A DNA stretch of 64,000 nt from Symsagittifera roscoffensis (Eukaryota > Xenacoelomorpha > Acoela > Convolutidae), in assembly GCF_963678635.1 (NCBI RefSeq), contig NC_087071.1, positions 12,101,088 through 12,165,087 on the forward strand, in the 5' to 3' direction. This document shows positions 25,601 to 37,346 of the stretch, piece by piece (positions within the stretch are counted from its first letter, which is position 1; each line of letters opens with the position of its first letter). Both the position numbers and the translations under genes were made by a program. The notes under the pieces were generated by a model. It worked only from the letters and a program-made list of their open reading frames with translations. It was not told the DNA's origin and did not search any database.

Positions 25601-28600
25601 CGAGGTAAACTGACTCGGTCACCATCTATCATCAAGCGGGGCTATACTATAAGTTACAAAAACAGAGGCCATTGTACAGTGAAATCCCCCAAGGCATTGA
25701 AACAACTTAGGTCGTTCGTGGGAGCAATAACTACTTTTCGTAGTTCATTCAAAATGCAGCAAGTCTAACTGGCAAACTCAGATCAAAAAACGCATCAGGA
25801 TGTAAGGTGAAAGATCAAGAAAAACCGTGAGAATCAACGACAGGAGGAGTGAGCAAGGATGCGAGCTTGGAGACAACATAACAGTGGAGAAAGTAGCGAA
25901 GACAACAGTTTAGAGAACAAGGAAGATAAAGAAGGGAAAGCTAGCAAAATCAGAACCGGAAAGTTCAGAGACGGACATACCGAACGTGACCTCGGAAAAA
26001 GAGAGAAAAACCCGGACGCAACACAATCAACTTTGTCAAACTGATGTTTTTCTGGGACTACATAAGACCTGGTCATATATTCAAGCTAGATGCCAGCTCA
26101 GAAATGATCCATAACAACTATACTAACAGTAACCAGAATACCAGAGCAAGCAACAATCGAGGAGCTGTTTTAATAGTCGAAGTTGACTTAACAGTAAGAT
26201 ATGAGAAAACCAGTCCAGATGTGAGCGTGGTGATACCAGGAAAGAGTGTTAGTCACACGTCAAGACAACAAGAGCCACAACTGCCCGCGCAGCAGGCAGA
26301 CGGAAGAGGGAATGTTCTACCTGCCATGAGTTTTTGAGAAAAGTCTTTTGGCAGAACTGATCACAGAAGACGTGTGGATGGGTCGTCGAGAGGAATGATC
26401 GCCACGACTTAGAGCTGATGGAGTCTACACAAACCCACTATGGCAACAAATGGCAGTCGCTGAAGTTTGCTTACTGGTTGGCAACCACCTACCTGTGCGA
26501 GCCCAACTTCGACCAGTGGTGATGAAAAGGATACAACGTGGACATCCTGGTCAAGAGGCCATGCTGGATGTCTCAAATTATTTGTGGTTGCCCCATATGC
26601 ATAAGGATATCGTTAGGTTAGTGGATGAATGCAGAGATTCCATCAGATATAGCAAGAATGCTAAGAATGTCATTCCTATTTATTCATATATGCCTTTGCC
26701 TTTGTTCACGCACCCGGGTCAGGAAGCTCAAATTGATTACGCAGGGCCACTAGAAGATCATAAGGGAAAACATATATCTATAAGTGGCAATTGATAGATA
26801 CTCGAAATTTCCGTCGTTTGAAGTTACAAAATCCACGGGGGCAAACTCATCAATTAAATGTCTACGAGCGTATATTAATATGCATGGCTATCCCGAGTCA
26901 TTCAAAACCGATCAATTCTCAAAATTTAAAGGAAATGCAATGCAAAAACTTTGCACGGAGAATGTTATAGAACAAAAATTTTGCTCAGTGTGAGACCTCG
27001 GGGAGTGCGGTTTAGTCGATAGAACGATATAAACAATAAAAAGCAGACTGGGTCGCATGCTACTGAATGGAAACATTTTATCAGTAAAACTTCGCCTTAG
27101 TACAAAAAAACGAGACTTATGATGGACGAAGCAATAAACAATACAATGTTCGCCATTTTAAGCCCATTTTGGACGCTTACGAAAACCAACTTAGTGTAAA
27201 ATTCTACAAGATAAAGTTCTAAACAACTCTGAAAATTTAGATAAACAGCACCTGGAGAGATCAGCCCTCACAGCATCGCAGCTGAAGCGCAGAATTGATC
27301 AATTTTTGGAGAATTTCAAAATAACCAAAAGAAGATAAAATAGCAGAGACGTCAGCCCGCTGTTTAAGCAGCAGATTTCATCAACCAGAGATCGGGAACG
27401 AGCCCGAACTTTGAAGAGTCTAGTTGAAGCCCAGTGGTTTGCAGAGAGACCAGAGCCATCAGGGAATGACATGCGCCGGATTTTCGACGAAACCAGCACG
27501 ATAATCCTGAGCTTCGGAAAGAACTCCTATACTCATGGTTTCATAGAAGATCAGCTCGAACTCCAGGGGGTGAAGCTCTCACCGAATCTACCCAGTCAGG
27601 ATGAAGGCAGAAAAAGCGGAAAAGCCGTAACCAATCCGCTAAAGGGGTGGGCGGTCTTAGAATCATCCTCTACAGTAAAGACAGTAGCTGGCTCAATATA
27701 TCGGAAGAGGGACATTACCGAAGCCAAAAAACACATGCGGTCCGAAAAAGGCAGTAATTCCACATAAAATTCAAGGGACAAGTTGGAAAAACCAATAAGT
27801 GAACCGAAAAGGAAACATCAACAAAGAAATAGAAACACCACTAGAGGATTCTGAGGAGTAAACACTGCAACAGCAGCGGCCAAACGTACAAAAACTTGCT
27901 CAGGAACATTTTCAAGCAAGTCAATCAGTTGTAACGTCGAAGGACACCGGGGAGGTCGGGGAGGTCTCAATTTAGCAATCAGGAGAGCCAGGCCAAATAA
28001 CGCGGGACAGGCAAGCTCTTGCCTGAGACTCAGGAGGAAGTTACAATTAAGAAGAATGAACGCAAACAAACAGCTCAAATGGCTAGAAAAGCTACAGCTG
28101 CCAATGCAGCGCAAGAAAAGGCAAAAGCAACGCACCACAAGTCACAAAATGAAAGTGCTGATGAAAGACCTAGCAGCTTCACTCCGAAAAAACTGTCCAC
28201 CAAAAACTGAGAAAGATCAATCGTGACACACCTCCAAAGGATATATTTGACGGATTCCAGAACCAAGGCATGGTACCAGAAAATTGCGAGAAGATGGCAG
28301 ACCAAATATTGACACGAGGTGTTCAGAATACAGCAGAGGAAATTCTCACCACAAACGGTTGACCCGGGGAAGAAACTGTGGGAACAGCAGTGATAAATGA
28401 CATCGGCTATTCAGATGAAACATATCAGAAGGACACTGCAGGGTCCAAGATCAGACGGAGTGCCAACAAGAATCAAGGACCGAAGAGAGTTGGCGATCAA
28501 TCAAGCATTCAGTAAGAATGACTACCACGGAAGAGGACAATACAGAACTCATTGAGGTGACTTTAGAGGCGTGGAGAATGAAGTTAGCTTCATTTGAGAC

Positions 28601-30603
28601 TAGAACAGACAAGCCAAACGAAAGACGATTCGTCTTACTGCAAAGACACTTTTCTGGAGGAAATTTGGGTATTCCTCACTTGACATTTTCAGAAAGTGGA
28701 ACGCAGCATGGATAGTACCGCTAGAGTTGGAGGAACCAAAAGAAAAGAAGGAAGATAATTCGAAATTGTCAACCAAATTGGAGGCAAAACTTATTAATTT
28801 GAGTACCAAAGCTCTAATGTTTTAATTAGAAAAGTTCCTAATAAACACCGAATAGAACTGAGCTACAAAAAAAACTGAGGAACAAAAACGACTTTATAAC
28901 AAATTGTCTAAATTCAAGTTTTACGAAACACTAGTTGTACATAACTGATTTAAATTTTATTACAAATGCTTTGCAGTTTTTCTGAGCGTTGACATAGTTT
29001 GAGAATATGCCGAGAATAAAACTAAAAACGTATTGGGGCTTCAATTTATGAAAGTTTTGTGGAGAAAACGACAAAAAAATAAGAGAAGCGAGCCAGTTTG
29101 AAGCCTAATCAAGTGAACTTGTTTGTTTTCACCTGTCGTATATTTCTGTCTTGCCTTTCTCACTGATATCGATAAATTTTGGATGTTAAAATTTTTTCTT
29201 TTTTCGCTATTTTCGGGATTATAACCGAAAAGACCCCTTGCGAGTGCAAGACAGCTGTCGTCAGCCCGAGAAAAATTTTCGTCCTTAAACAACTATACAA
29301 ACATCGGCTTGGATATCGAAATAAAAAATTTTAATTTAATTCCAGGTATCTTTCTGGCTGGCGTCGTTGGGCTAATCTGGGGTCCTTTATGTCTTCTGGG
29401 TAGTGATGAGCTTCAGAAAGAAATGCAATGCAGACAAGTTGTGAGAAGTAAATCAATATCTATGGCCTTAATAGTGTGTGGAATCATGGTGCTCGCATTG
29501 ACCATAACTATAGTGACCATAGAAATTAGAATTCAGATAGCAGAGCGGTTTGCAAATAACTCGTCACATGATTCAAACGTAAGTTTTTCCAAAACGTTCG
29601 AGTTAGTTTGGCAAAAAAAGATGACATAATTTTAAGTCTAAAACACAAATTCAATTATTTTAGGCTTTCCATCATTACTTTATAATCAAAATTGATTAAA
29701 AAAGAAACAAAACGCGAAACATAAATTAACCGAAAATGATTTTAAGTAAAATTTTGTTGTGCGGCGGTGCAACAGTAATTCAAAAAAAGTTGAGAAAAGA
29801 ACATTTAGAGGCACTTAGCATAATGGTAAGTCATTCATTTTGAGGGAGTCAGATTTGTAAGACCTCTAGCTGTGGTTGACTTGCAGCATCAGATTAACCA
29901 CAGCCTGACCATTTTCAACCGCAATATTGGTACCTTGTGAAAATTCCTTGGTACCACACGTCATCAATTAACTTCTACAATGAAAAAACTAGTTATATTT
30001 GTTGGACGCAGACATTTAATGAATCAGTTGGCAAATGATACGCGGTGCAAATTTTTCGAAATTTTATCAGAATAGCTCGAACTTTTTCTTCTTTTCAGTT
30101 TCAAATTTTTTTTGAAATTAATATGAACCTATTTAACAATCGCTCTCCCTTTGGTATCTACTAAAAAGTTGCTACGCTTAAAAAAATCAAACTTTTCTGC
30201 AATCTGTTTGGTCAAAAATTCGACAACTGAATCTAGTTAACAATTACCCCCCTTTCTTGAAGGGGGGGGGGGCAAATTGAAGTAGATCCATTAATTTTGG
30301 CAAATAAATTAAACTGTTACTCACCGTATAAGACAAAAAGCTACTCTGCCACATGGTTTCATTAAAATATAATCGGAGTTAATGCGTTTATTTTTTCAGA
30401 AGCCGGAGAACTCTCGATACAACATCATTTATACCGAACCCGAAAACTCCATCAGAAAATTATCCAGAGAGGCGTACTCTAACTTAGAATATCTACAAAC
30501 TGCACAGAATGCAATTGACGAAACTCTAGAATCCACTAGCCGGCTCAAGCAGAATAGAAAAAACGAAGAAGCCGAATCGAAAAATATCGACGGTCTCGTT
30601 TGA
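22688..30603 (+). CDS. Unrecognised two-segment membrane protein, three exons, 165 aa
   Basis: Exons 22688-22748, 29346-29578 and 30400-30603 join cleanly: ATTTCAG|GTAATT to TTCCAG|GTATC (phase 1), then AAC|GTAAGT to TTTTCAG|AAG (phase 0), ending at TGA. The start follows a 5' leader and begins MAIKKCFGW. Residues about 7-39 form one long hydrophobic stretch and 57-79 a second. Between them is a polar loop with one Cys, and the last 85 residues are hydrophilic, charged and helix-prone, with NNSS just after the second segment and a Tyr/Asn/Pro-containing part (SRYNIIYTEPEN). It is most simply a small membrane protein with a cytosolic or lumenal tail; I do not recognise the family. Intron 1 (6.6 kb) contains a decayed Ty3/gypsy element. 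The exon structure is convincing because three unlinked pieces share phase and a coherent product. Confidence 0.72.
23145..23240 (+). repeat. 5' LTR remnant of the intronic gypsy element
   Basis: ACTGAGCTA...TGTCTAAATTCAAG...AACACTAGTT aligns with 28857-28952 at about 80% over about 95 bp. The true LTR may extend a little to the left. Confidence 0.7.
23380..24510 (+). pseudogene. gag remnant with zinc knuckle
   Basis: Disconnected frames encode a charged, Lys/Arg/Glu-rich segment and a capsid-like segment (23895-24086). At 24187 onward is CIRCGRTFTEGHLKNCPA, a C-X2-C-X6-H-X3-C knuckle. A second degraded knuckle follows, with missing Cys and His. Stops interrupt every frame. Confidence 0.7.
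24590..27000 (+). pseudogene. pol remnant: protease, RT, integrase
   Basis: The protease motif VDTGSP is at 24606-24623. RT begins near 24972 (IPIHIQNIV...), continues with VLDLKYACSQLRL and TGFYGL, and has the active-site box FLDDII at 25480-25497. An integrase zinc-finger stretch (RGHPGQEAML...) lies at 26530-26560, with core pieces DYAGPLEDH and AIDRYSKFP and FKTDQFSKF about 26740-26940. RNase H is hard to recognise between 25700 and 26400. Multiple stops and frame changes show it is non-functional. Confidence 0.8.
27280..28810 (+). pseudogene. Decayed 3' frames of the intronic gypsy element
   Basis: Downstream of the integrase core, coding-like fragments persist: 27411-27767 (KSLVEAQWFAERPEPSG...GSIYRKRDIT), 28019-28210 (Lys/Ala-rich) and 28518-28715. 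The first may be the integrase C-terminus. The others suggest an additional 3' frame whose identity cannot be told. Confidence 0.45.
28857..28952 (+). repeat. 3' LTR remnant of the intronic gypsy element
   Basis: Pairs with 23145-23240. Host intron sequence resumes just after and leads to the acceptor at 29345. Confidence 0.7.
30241..30280. repeat. C-run/G-run palindrome in intron 2 of the membrane-protein gene
   Basis: ACCCCCCTTTCTTGAA followed by a run of 12 G. A related palindrome in inverted orientation is at 38797-38836. The rest of intron 2 (29579-30399) holds nothing recognisable. Confidence 0.5.
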
Positions 30604-31045
30604 TTTGCCGAACGACTATCGAACAGGAAACTCCTCGCTTGTTCAAATGGAACAATGAAACTGAAACATAAAGAGGATTTTATGAATACATTCAATGTTT
30701 AAAAAAGCTGGATAAACATAACACCATCTTTGAAATTTAAGTCACGATGATTTCATGCTTTAACAAGAACAAAAAGTCAAAAGGATCAAGCTGCTTACAC
30801 ACAATTTCTTTTTATTCAGCAGCAAAAATTATGGATATGAGTTCCGACAAAAACCAGAAGTTTTAGAACAATCAAATATGGAAAATTTTTTGAACGTTTT
30901 TTATTCATGAGACCAAAAGCTCAACCTTTTTAAAGAAATAGTTTATAAAAACTGTGTTATTTTCAAAAGATGAGCTATTTTATTTACCTAAAAAACTGCT
31001 AAAAAAGATTAATTGTCACTTTTTAATTATGGAGCTGATCGGCCG
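30604..31045. other. Intergenic, 3' of the membrane-protein gene
   Basis: No clear polyadenylation hexamer could be assigned and no gene was seen. Confidence 0.4.
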
Positions 31046-31372
31046 CAAAAATGGTGGATTTTTGATTAGGGGTATTTAATCATAATAAAAATAGCCATAA
31101 TCACAACAATCCAGCCACTAAAAATTGTAATAATGATATTAATAATTCTGAAAACCAAAAAAAAAACTAAAATGCAATTTTTGGGAAAAAGTAGTTTTGA
31201 CTTCAATATGAATATTTTCATCGGATTAAAGATTTCCAAAATTTGGAATTTTAGTTTTTTTTTGGTTTTCAGAAGTATTAATAAGATTCTTAAACTTTTT
31301 ATTGGCTGCATTGTTGTGATTAAGCCTATTTTTTTAAATTAAATATCCCTAATCAATAATCCACCATTTTTG
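31046..31372. mobile_element. Foldback element with long inverted arms (327 bp)
   Basis: CAAAAATGGTGGATTTTTGA at the left is matched by AATAATCCACCATTTTTG at the right. The arms stay complementary, with small indels, for about 120 bp each (including AAAACCAAAAAAAAAACT versus AGTTTTTTTTTGGTTTTC), leaving an internal spacer of about 80 bp. Frames on both strands are consequences of the palindrome. Confidence 0.8.
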
Positions 31373-31619
31373 AGGCGGATTACCATTATAAATTAAAATT
31401 AACGACTGATCTTTTTTTTGGCAGTTTTGACTGCTTAGAATTGTCAAAGGTGTTGGTTAAAGACAACGTATGTCATCGACGTCTGGTAAAGTTTGTTTTT
31501 TAAATGTTCCGACGCTCTGCCTAGTTTTTGCTTTTTTATTCAGTGACGCTTTTATTGATAATTACTTGAATTGATTTTAGAAGCTTTAGTATTTTCATTA
31601 TTTACCATGTACAAGGTAT

Positions 31620-34600
31620 TGTGACATATTTGCACTGGCCGAATCATTGGAAATTGACAACTTACACGAAATGTCAAGTCTTTTCTATATCGATGGTTTC
31701 ATATACTCAAGCAACGAGAAAAGCAAAGCCGAGCAACAATCATGCGCACGATCAAATACCACTCAGTCCCGATAAGATTGTTCAATGCAATTTTTTGTTA
31801 ATTAAGGGAAGATCGACAGGAATCTACCGACTCAAAACTGGTTTCTACGGAATGACAATTATGCCGGCGGAATTTCATTGTTAATAGATTGGCATTGTCA
31901 GAATATACGGAGGCACTTGCATTCATTGACGACAACCAAGCGGTAGCGAAACGGTGCGAGAAAGAACACAAATCAACTGTCGAGAAAGTCTTGCAGACGC
32001 TAGACAAAGAAAATATGGCACTCTAGCTAACTAAATGTAGGTTTGCCCAGAAAGAATGCGAATGCTCGGCCATAAAATAAAGCCAGCCGGAGTAACGCCG
32101 CTAGTCCGAAAAATGGATCAATCAAAGCACTTAACTGCCCGGAACACTCACACAACTAAAATCTTTATGGGGTCAGTACAGAGTTTGCACAAAAAACCTC
32201 CCGGCTTTCTCGGAATCATCAGCAACGCTAAGGCTGTTACAAAGCCAGAAAAATGAATTCCGATGGAAACAAGAATGCAAGCCGCATTTGGAAATTTAAA
32301 ACGCAAGTGGCGAATGTAGTAGAACTTAAACATTTCGATGTCCATAAAGATATAAGTATAGTGTGCGACGCTAAACATAACGGACTGGGAGCAGTCTTAC
32401 AGCAGCTCAACTCCGAGGTTAGCCGGCCGATTTCGTTCGCTTCACACTATCTAAAGGATGCCAAGAAGAAATACTCGACAAACCAGCTCGAAATGCTAGC
32501 GGTAGTATTGAGGCAGAGTATTTTTGCTTTTACGTACTGGGCAGACCATTTCAAGTCATAACCGATCGCAAAGCCCTCGTATCGATATTAAATGGTAACA
32601 ATAAGAAAACAAGACGATGTTCAGCCGGCCAACAAGATGGCTCGATTGTCTATTACCATTCGATTCGAAGGTGGAGCAGAAGCCAGGGGTTTAAATCGGG
32701 TTAGCAGGATTACCTCTCCCGAAACCCAAATAGCGAAGCTAATCCAATTTTGATCTACGATAGCATTTTTATGGTAGCAAAAAGAACGTCACTTTGTAGC
32801 GCCCTCGGATTTAAAAACAATTAATTATTCGACAGATTAGACAGAAAATTGAAAATTATCGCGAACGAGTAGACTTTAGCTAACTAAAATTATGAATTCA
32901 AAATTCGAAACTCAAACCTGCCAATGGAGCGCAATTTATCATGCAATACAAAACCACTACATCACAAGACATCAATTTGCACAAATCGAAAGCTACGCGA
33001 CAATTTCTTAAGTTTAGTTAGGACAATTCGTATCTCTTAAGATCGTTATGCAGGAATTTTAAGTAAATTACATTGAGCCGAAGAAATGGAAAAATTTTTC
33101 AGAAAGTTTTAGAATTTCCTTGAACAACACCCCAGCATTGAAAGTAGCCCATAATTAGGAGTTTAAAGATTAAATGAATCTCAAATTGATGCCGTTATCA
33201 CGGAAGCCACAAATACGAAATCGGACAAAGTTTTTCCATTCCTTAAACTTTTCCTGGAGATTTCTTTACCTCGATTGACCAATCGAACCAAATCATGTCC
33301 ATTGTTCCCAGAAACTGCAAAGTTCCCAAAAACTCATCACTCCTTGAATTATTCAATCTTCGTTTCATTGAACCACAATACGCGAACCCCAGTTTGAGGC
33401 GACTTTTGAAAAGGTTAAATCCAAAGACCTCAAATTGGTCTCAAAAGTTAATGATATGAGCAAGTTTAATTTTTATTTTGCTAGCGGTTTTCACGTTTTT
33501 GACATTTGCCTCTCGCTGATTGACAAGCTGGTCACTACGAATACGTTAGATAAAGCAGATAAAAACAAGCTCCACTATTACCACGACGGGAAGTCTAATA
33601 CGCTAACGATGGCCATGGATATCCGTACATCCTCATGAACATCGCGTCAAGGGGCGAGAACTGCATAAAAGCATATTCGCGGGTAAGAATCCTAAGTTTA
33701 TATGAGCCAAGGGTGACTTTGTAAAAATTCTTGAACTGAGGGAGCCTAACGAGGCAATTGAATTTGGGGTACCAAAAATCACTTCAATTAATTGAGGAAA
33801 AACTTAATTGTAGCAGTAGATACGTATTCACGATGGCCATCAGCAGTGGTTTGCAATACATACTGCGCAGACAACGTTCTTAAATTTCGTTAAAGCTACA
33901 TAATCAATCATGGGATCCAAGAAACGATTGATGTCTACCAAGGCCTTAATTTCATGTCAAGGGCAGTAAAATTTCTCTGCAACGGAGATGGCATCGAAAT
34001 AGTAAAATCGCCAGTGAATAATCATCGTGCCACGGGATGCGATGAGCGAACAATAGGAAGCCTGAAACACTGAATACTAACATTTGCTCGAGAAGAAAAA
34101 ACCGAAACCCTTGGAGTAAATGCTTGAAAGGGCCCTCGGCACCTTACGTTGCTGGTTGAACGAAACGCTTAAGATCACGCCATTCGAGGCTCATCACGGT
34201 CGGTAAGCAAACACAAGTCTAAGAAACTTAACGGAAAAAACCTTCCCTTAAAAAACTGGTCAAACGTTAAAATCTAAACCTGCTTGTTTAGAAGCGAGTG
34301 ACTCGGCGGCGCAATCAATGCCACACCCCCTGTATACATACTGGGGCGATCGATCGGTCTCGAACTACGTGGTCGTCTGAGGAACCACGCACAACATTTG
34401 ACGGACAAACAGGCCAACGACCAAGAGAACGAGCCAACGGCCCAATCAATTGACTTACTTAAAACAGAGGCAGCCCGCCAAGAGCAACTTTCCAGTGCAC
34501 AAACGAGCAAATCTGAACAAGTCTAGGTTGCATAAAACAAAAACAGTCGCGGAAAGCACACACACACTAAAAATTAGTAACGGTAGACGATTTAGGAAAT

Positions 34601-35300
34601 CTGGAGTTGCCATTAGGAAAAAAGCAACACGCCGATAAATCGAACGTCAGGCTCAATCAAAAGCGCACCAACGCCTAAGGAGCTGCGAAAAAAAACAGGC
34701 TTATAAAAGCATCAAAATACGCACAGTGACTACAGAGAGCAAAAACAGGCAACCAAGCGGAAAAGGGTGGAAATCATGACGCGTAGAGTTCGGAATCGAA
34801 CGACGACAGGCCACTAGCGTGCAAACGAATTATAAGAAAAAACCCGCAGTTTCAGTCTTACCTGAATGGCAACCACAAGCAAAATCCTCGGAATCATTTA
34901 CTACCCCAACCGTTCGAGCGGAGGGAACCGGCGGAAAATTTTCCAAGATTCAGGAATGAGCCGCAGGAATGATAGCAGGAATGAGCCGCAAACTCTGATC
35001 ATATTCGTGAACGATATAGTCGGGGCGAGCAAAGGGACGGAGCGAGCGAAAATTGAAATTAATCGAGAAACAAGCGAGATTTGAATCAAGTCGGGCGAGG
35101 AGCGGAAGAGAACGTACAAAGTATTCGACGAGCAAAGCAATCGGCGGCGCAATCTGAACCAACTTCGGCGGCAGTCGAGCGTAAGAAAAAGGGCGAAAAA
35201 ATAGGCTTGTATCTTACAAAAGCTAAGATTCTACCAGCAGCCAAGATGAAACGGAGTCACAACGGAGCGGGCGCAAACAAACGGTTGAATGGAAAGTAGG
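31620..35300 (+). pseudogene. Second decayed Ty3/gypsy-type element (RT, RNase H, integrase)
   Basis: RT fragments: GRSTGIYRLKTGFYG at about 31806-31850, then FIDD in place of the YLDD box at 31924, and a KCRFAQKECE-like stretch near 32035. RNase H: IVCDAKHNGLGAVLQQ at about 32357-32404, with FASHYLKDAKKKYSTNQLEML following; then LSRNPNSEAN near 32718. Integrase core: VAVDTYSRWPSAVV near 33812 and WLNETLKITPFEAHHG near 34150. Frequent stops. No LTR pair was found, so borders are approximate and the 5' part (gag, protease) is missing. It is related to, but not a copy of, the intronic element at 23-29 kb. Confidence 0.75.
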
Positions 35301-37346
35301 TGCAGTCAATATTGACCATATTTTTAAAGCGGCGACAAAAAATGAGCCTGAGTATATTTAAAAGCTATCTAAAACTCTACGGACCAGGGAGAAAGCCGAC
35401 TATTGACGGTCGAAAACTTGAAAAAATCAGTTTAAATCTGTTATCATTGTTGCCAAAAGATTTCAATTGAGTAGCTAAAGTTTTCATTCAACAGTTATTA
35501 TTTCATACTATTCATTCAGATTTCGTTTCACCAGAGGTAATGTCATAGTCATTCAAATTAGCCATTCAAGCTTATTCTAGGTTATATGTTTATTCTTGCT
35601 GTCAATCATATATGTTATCTTTTGATGCTAGCCTTCAGGTAGCATCAACAGGTATCAACCCTTATCATTTTGATCACTGATACAATTAAATTGGTAAGCT
35701 TGGGATTTAATTCAACTTATCAAATTAGCTATTTCAACACATGCGATGATAGATTACAAAATTAGTTTTGGCATAGCAGGGATCCAATAAATTTCAACTT
35801 GATGTCTAGTATTTTCAATACCTAACTAAAATTTTTCCTCGAACTGCTGCTGCTTGGTACTTGTTGAATAACAAGTTATATGTGAAATGAGTCCTTCTTC
35901 TCTCGCAGTAATACAAAGTAACAAGCAACTTTTGACGGATTTTGTACAGTCTGAAAAAATTGATAGCCAGGGCTCAGGTACTTCTTTTTTTTGGTCGTTT
36001 TATTAAATTATAGGAACTTTCTTACTATTTTTTGTTATCAGCAGAGCTTAAAAACGCGTAGTTGGTCGCACCCGTATATTCAATAAAAACATCCAATACT
36101 CCAATTTGAAGCAAAAGAGAGAAACAAAGCAGCTTTGTTTTTATTGGAATTTTTCTTTCAAAAGTGAGATTTTTTCAAGGTGTCAGACCGATACATTTTT
36201 TTTCGATTAAGTCACTTGGTCTTTTTTGATCAGTTAGCTCGAGCCACTGCTCCGGTTGAAACGTTTTGATGTGTCACATTTTAAGTTGTCTGGAGTTTCA
36301 GGTCCATGATACCATGTATGTTTTGAAAAGATCTTGGACCTCAACTTTTGAAAAATTATTTTTTCGCGAGCATATATCTGACATGTATAGATTTTGGAAA
36401 GTCACATGGTTATATTGCCAAGATCTTGCAAGATCTTGGCAAAATAGCCATGTTTCATGGATAATTCAAGAGTAGCACTGGGCTTTACAAAAGCTAAGAT
36501 TGTAAACTGGGTAACATCAAAAGTATAAATATGAGTTTTATTTGCTTGAGTCTGAATTTAATGTGGTATTTATATTGCCGATTTGAACCCGGCGGATAGC
36601 AGATGTTTAAAAATCATTTTTTTCTTCTAGGCCTTTGAAACAAATCTTTAGAAAGTTTAATCATCCGGAAAAATACTTAATATTGACTACTTAGTCATCG
36701 ACAAAAGTCGAAAGTTGTCAAATAAAATGAATGCTTTAACATATGAATTGTTATACTTGCTTTATTACACGATCTAGTTATGTTGGTTATAAGCTATCAT
36801 AGTTTTTACCAACAACCCAAATAGTGCAATGATGAATAACACGGTCAAACATTATGATTTAAGATTTGAGTAAGTTTGCTCAAAAGGTAATCAATGCGTC
36901 ATAAAATGTATACCATTTGTAAAAGTACCAGAAACTGAAACACCTTTAGCAAATTTATGGCCAAACATTGCGAATTAATCAAATATTTGGGCAAAATACA
37001 AAGGTTGTGCAAACTGTACAAAAACCCGCCTGAAGTATTTTAATCCCAGCCTATGACAGCCGAAAATCAACCAAACCTTGAAATTCAGTCAAATTTGTTA
37101 ACAAAGGCCGCCAAAACGAAACAAAATTTACCTGTTTTAGATGAAGTCTTATATCCTTTTCAAGAATCCAAACCGAAAACAATGATAGCCCAAATTGGCA
37201 AACTTTGGAGAAATATTAACCAAACAATAAGAAATCATAACTTGATTTAATTTGGTAGAAAACTGTCCAAAATCAAGTCAGTCCTTCATTAATTGGTTTT
37301 TTCCGTTCCAACAAAGCCGAAAATAACATAAGTCGACAAGAGCAAA
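35301..37346. other. Intergenic before the PLAC8-family gene
   Basis: Mostly featureless AT-rich DNA, with a 9-bp-stem hairpin (35622-35648) and a 48-bp palindrome (36405-36452). The 65-codon ATG frame at 37053-37250 reads plausibly as protein but has no family match, no partner exon and no splice context I trust; it is listed here and not as a gene. Confidence 0.4.
36405..36452. repeat. 48-bp near-perfect palindrome
   Basis: The inner 28 bp (36415-36442), centred on AAGATCTTGCAAGATCTT, are a perfect palindrome. Outer CATGGTTATA and AATAGCCATG extend it with two mismatched pairs. Confidence 0.85.

Larger units (their letters stand above)
23120..28955 (+). mobile_element. Decayed Ty3/gypsy-type LTR element in intron 1 (same strand as host)
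   Basis: Related LTR pieces bound it (about 23145-23240 and 28857-28952). Between them, in order, are remnants of Gag with a Cys/His knuckle, protease, reverse transcriptase and integrase, all broken by stops and frameshifts. It is inserted in the sense direction of the gene whose exons flank it, and the host splice sites are untouched. Dead by sequence. Confidence 0.85.

Noticed and set aside
31133-31342. Near-mirror frames on both strands at 31.1-31.3 kb
   Set aside because: Explained by the long inverted arms of the foldback element.
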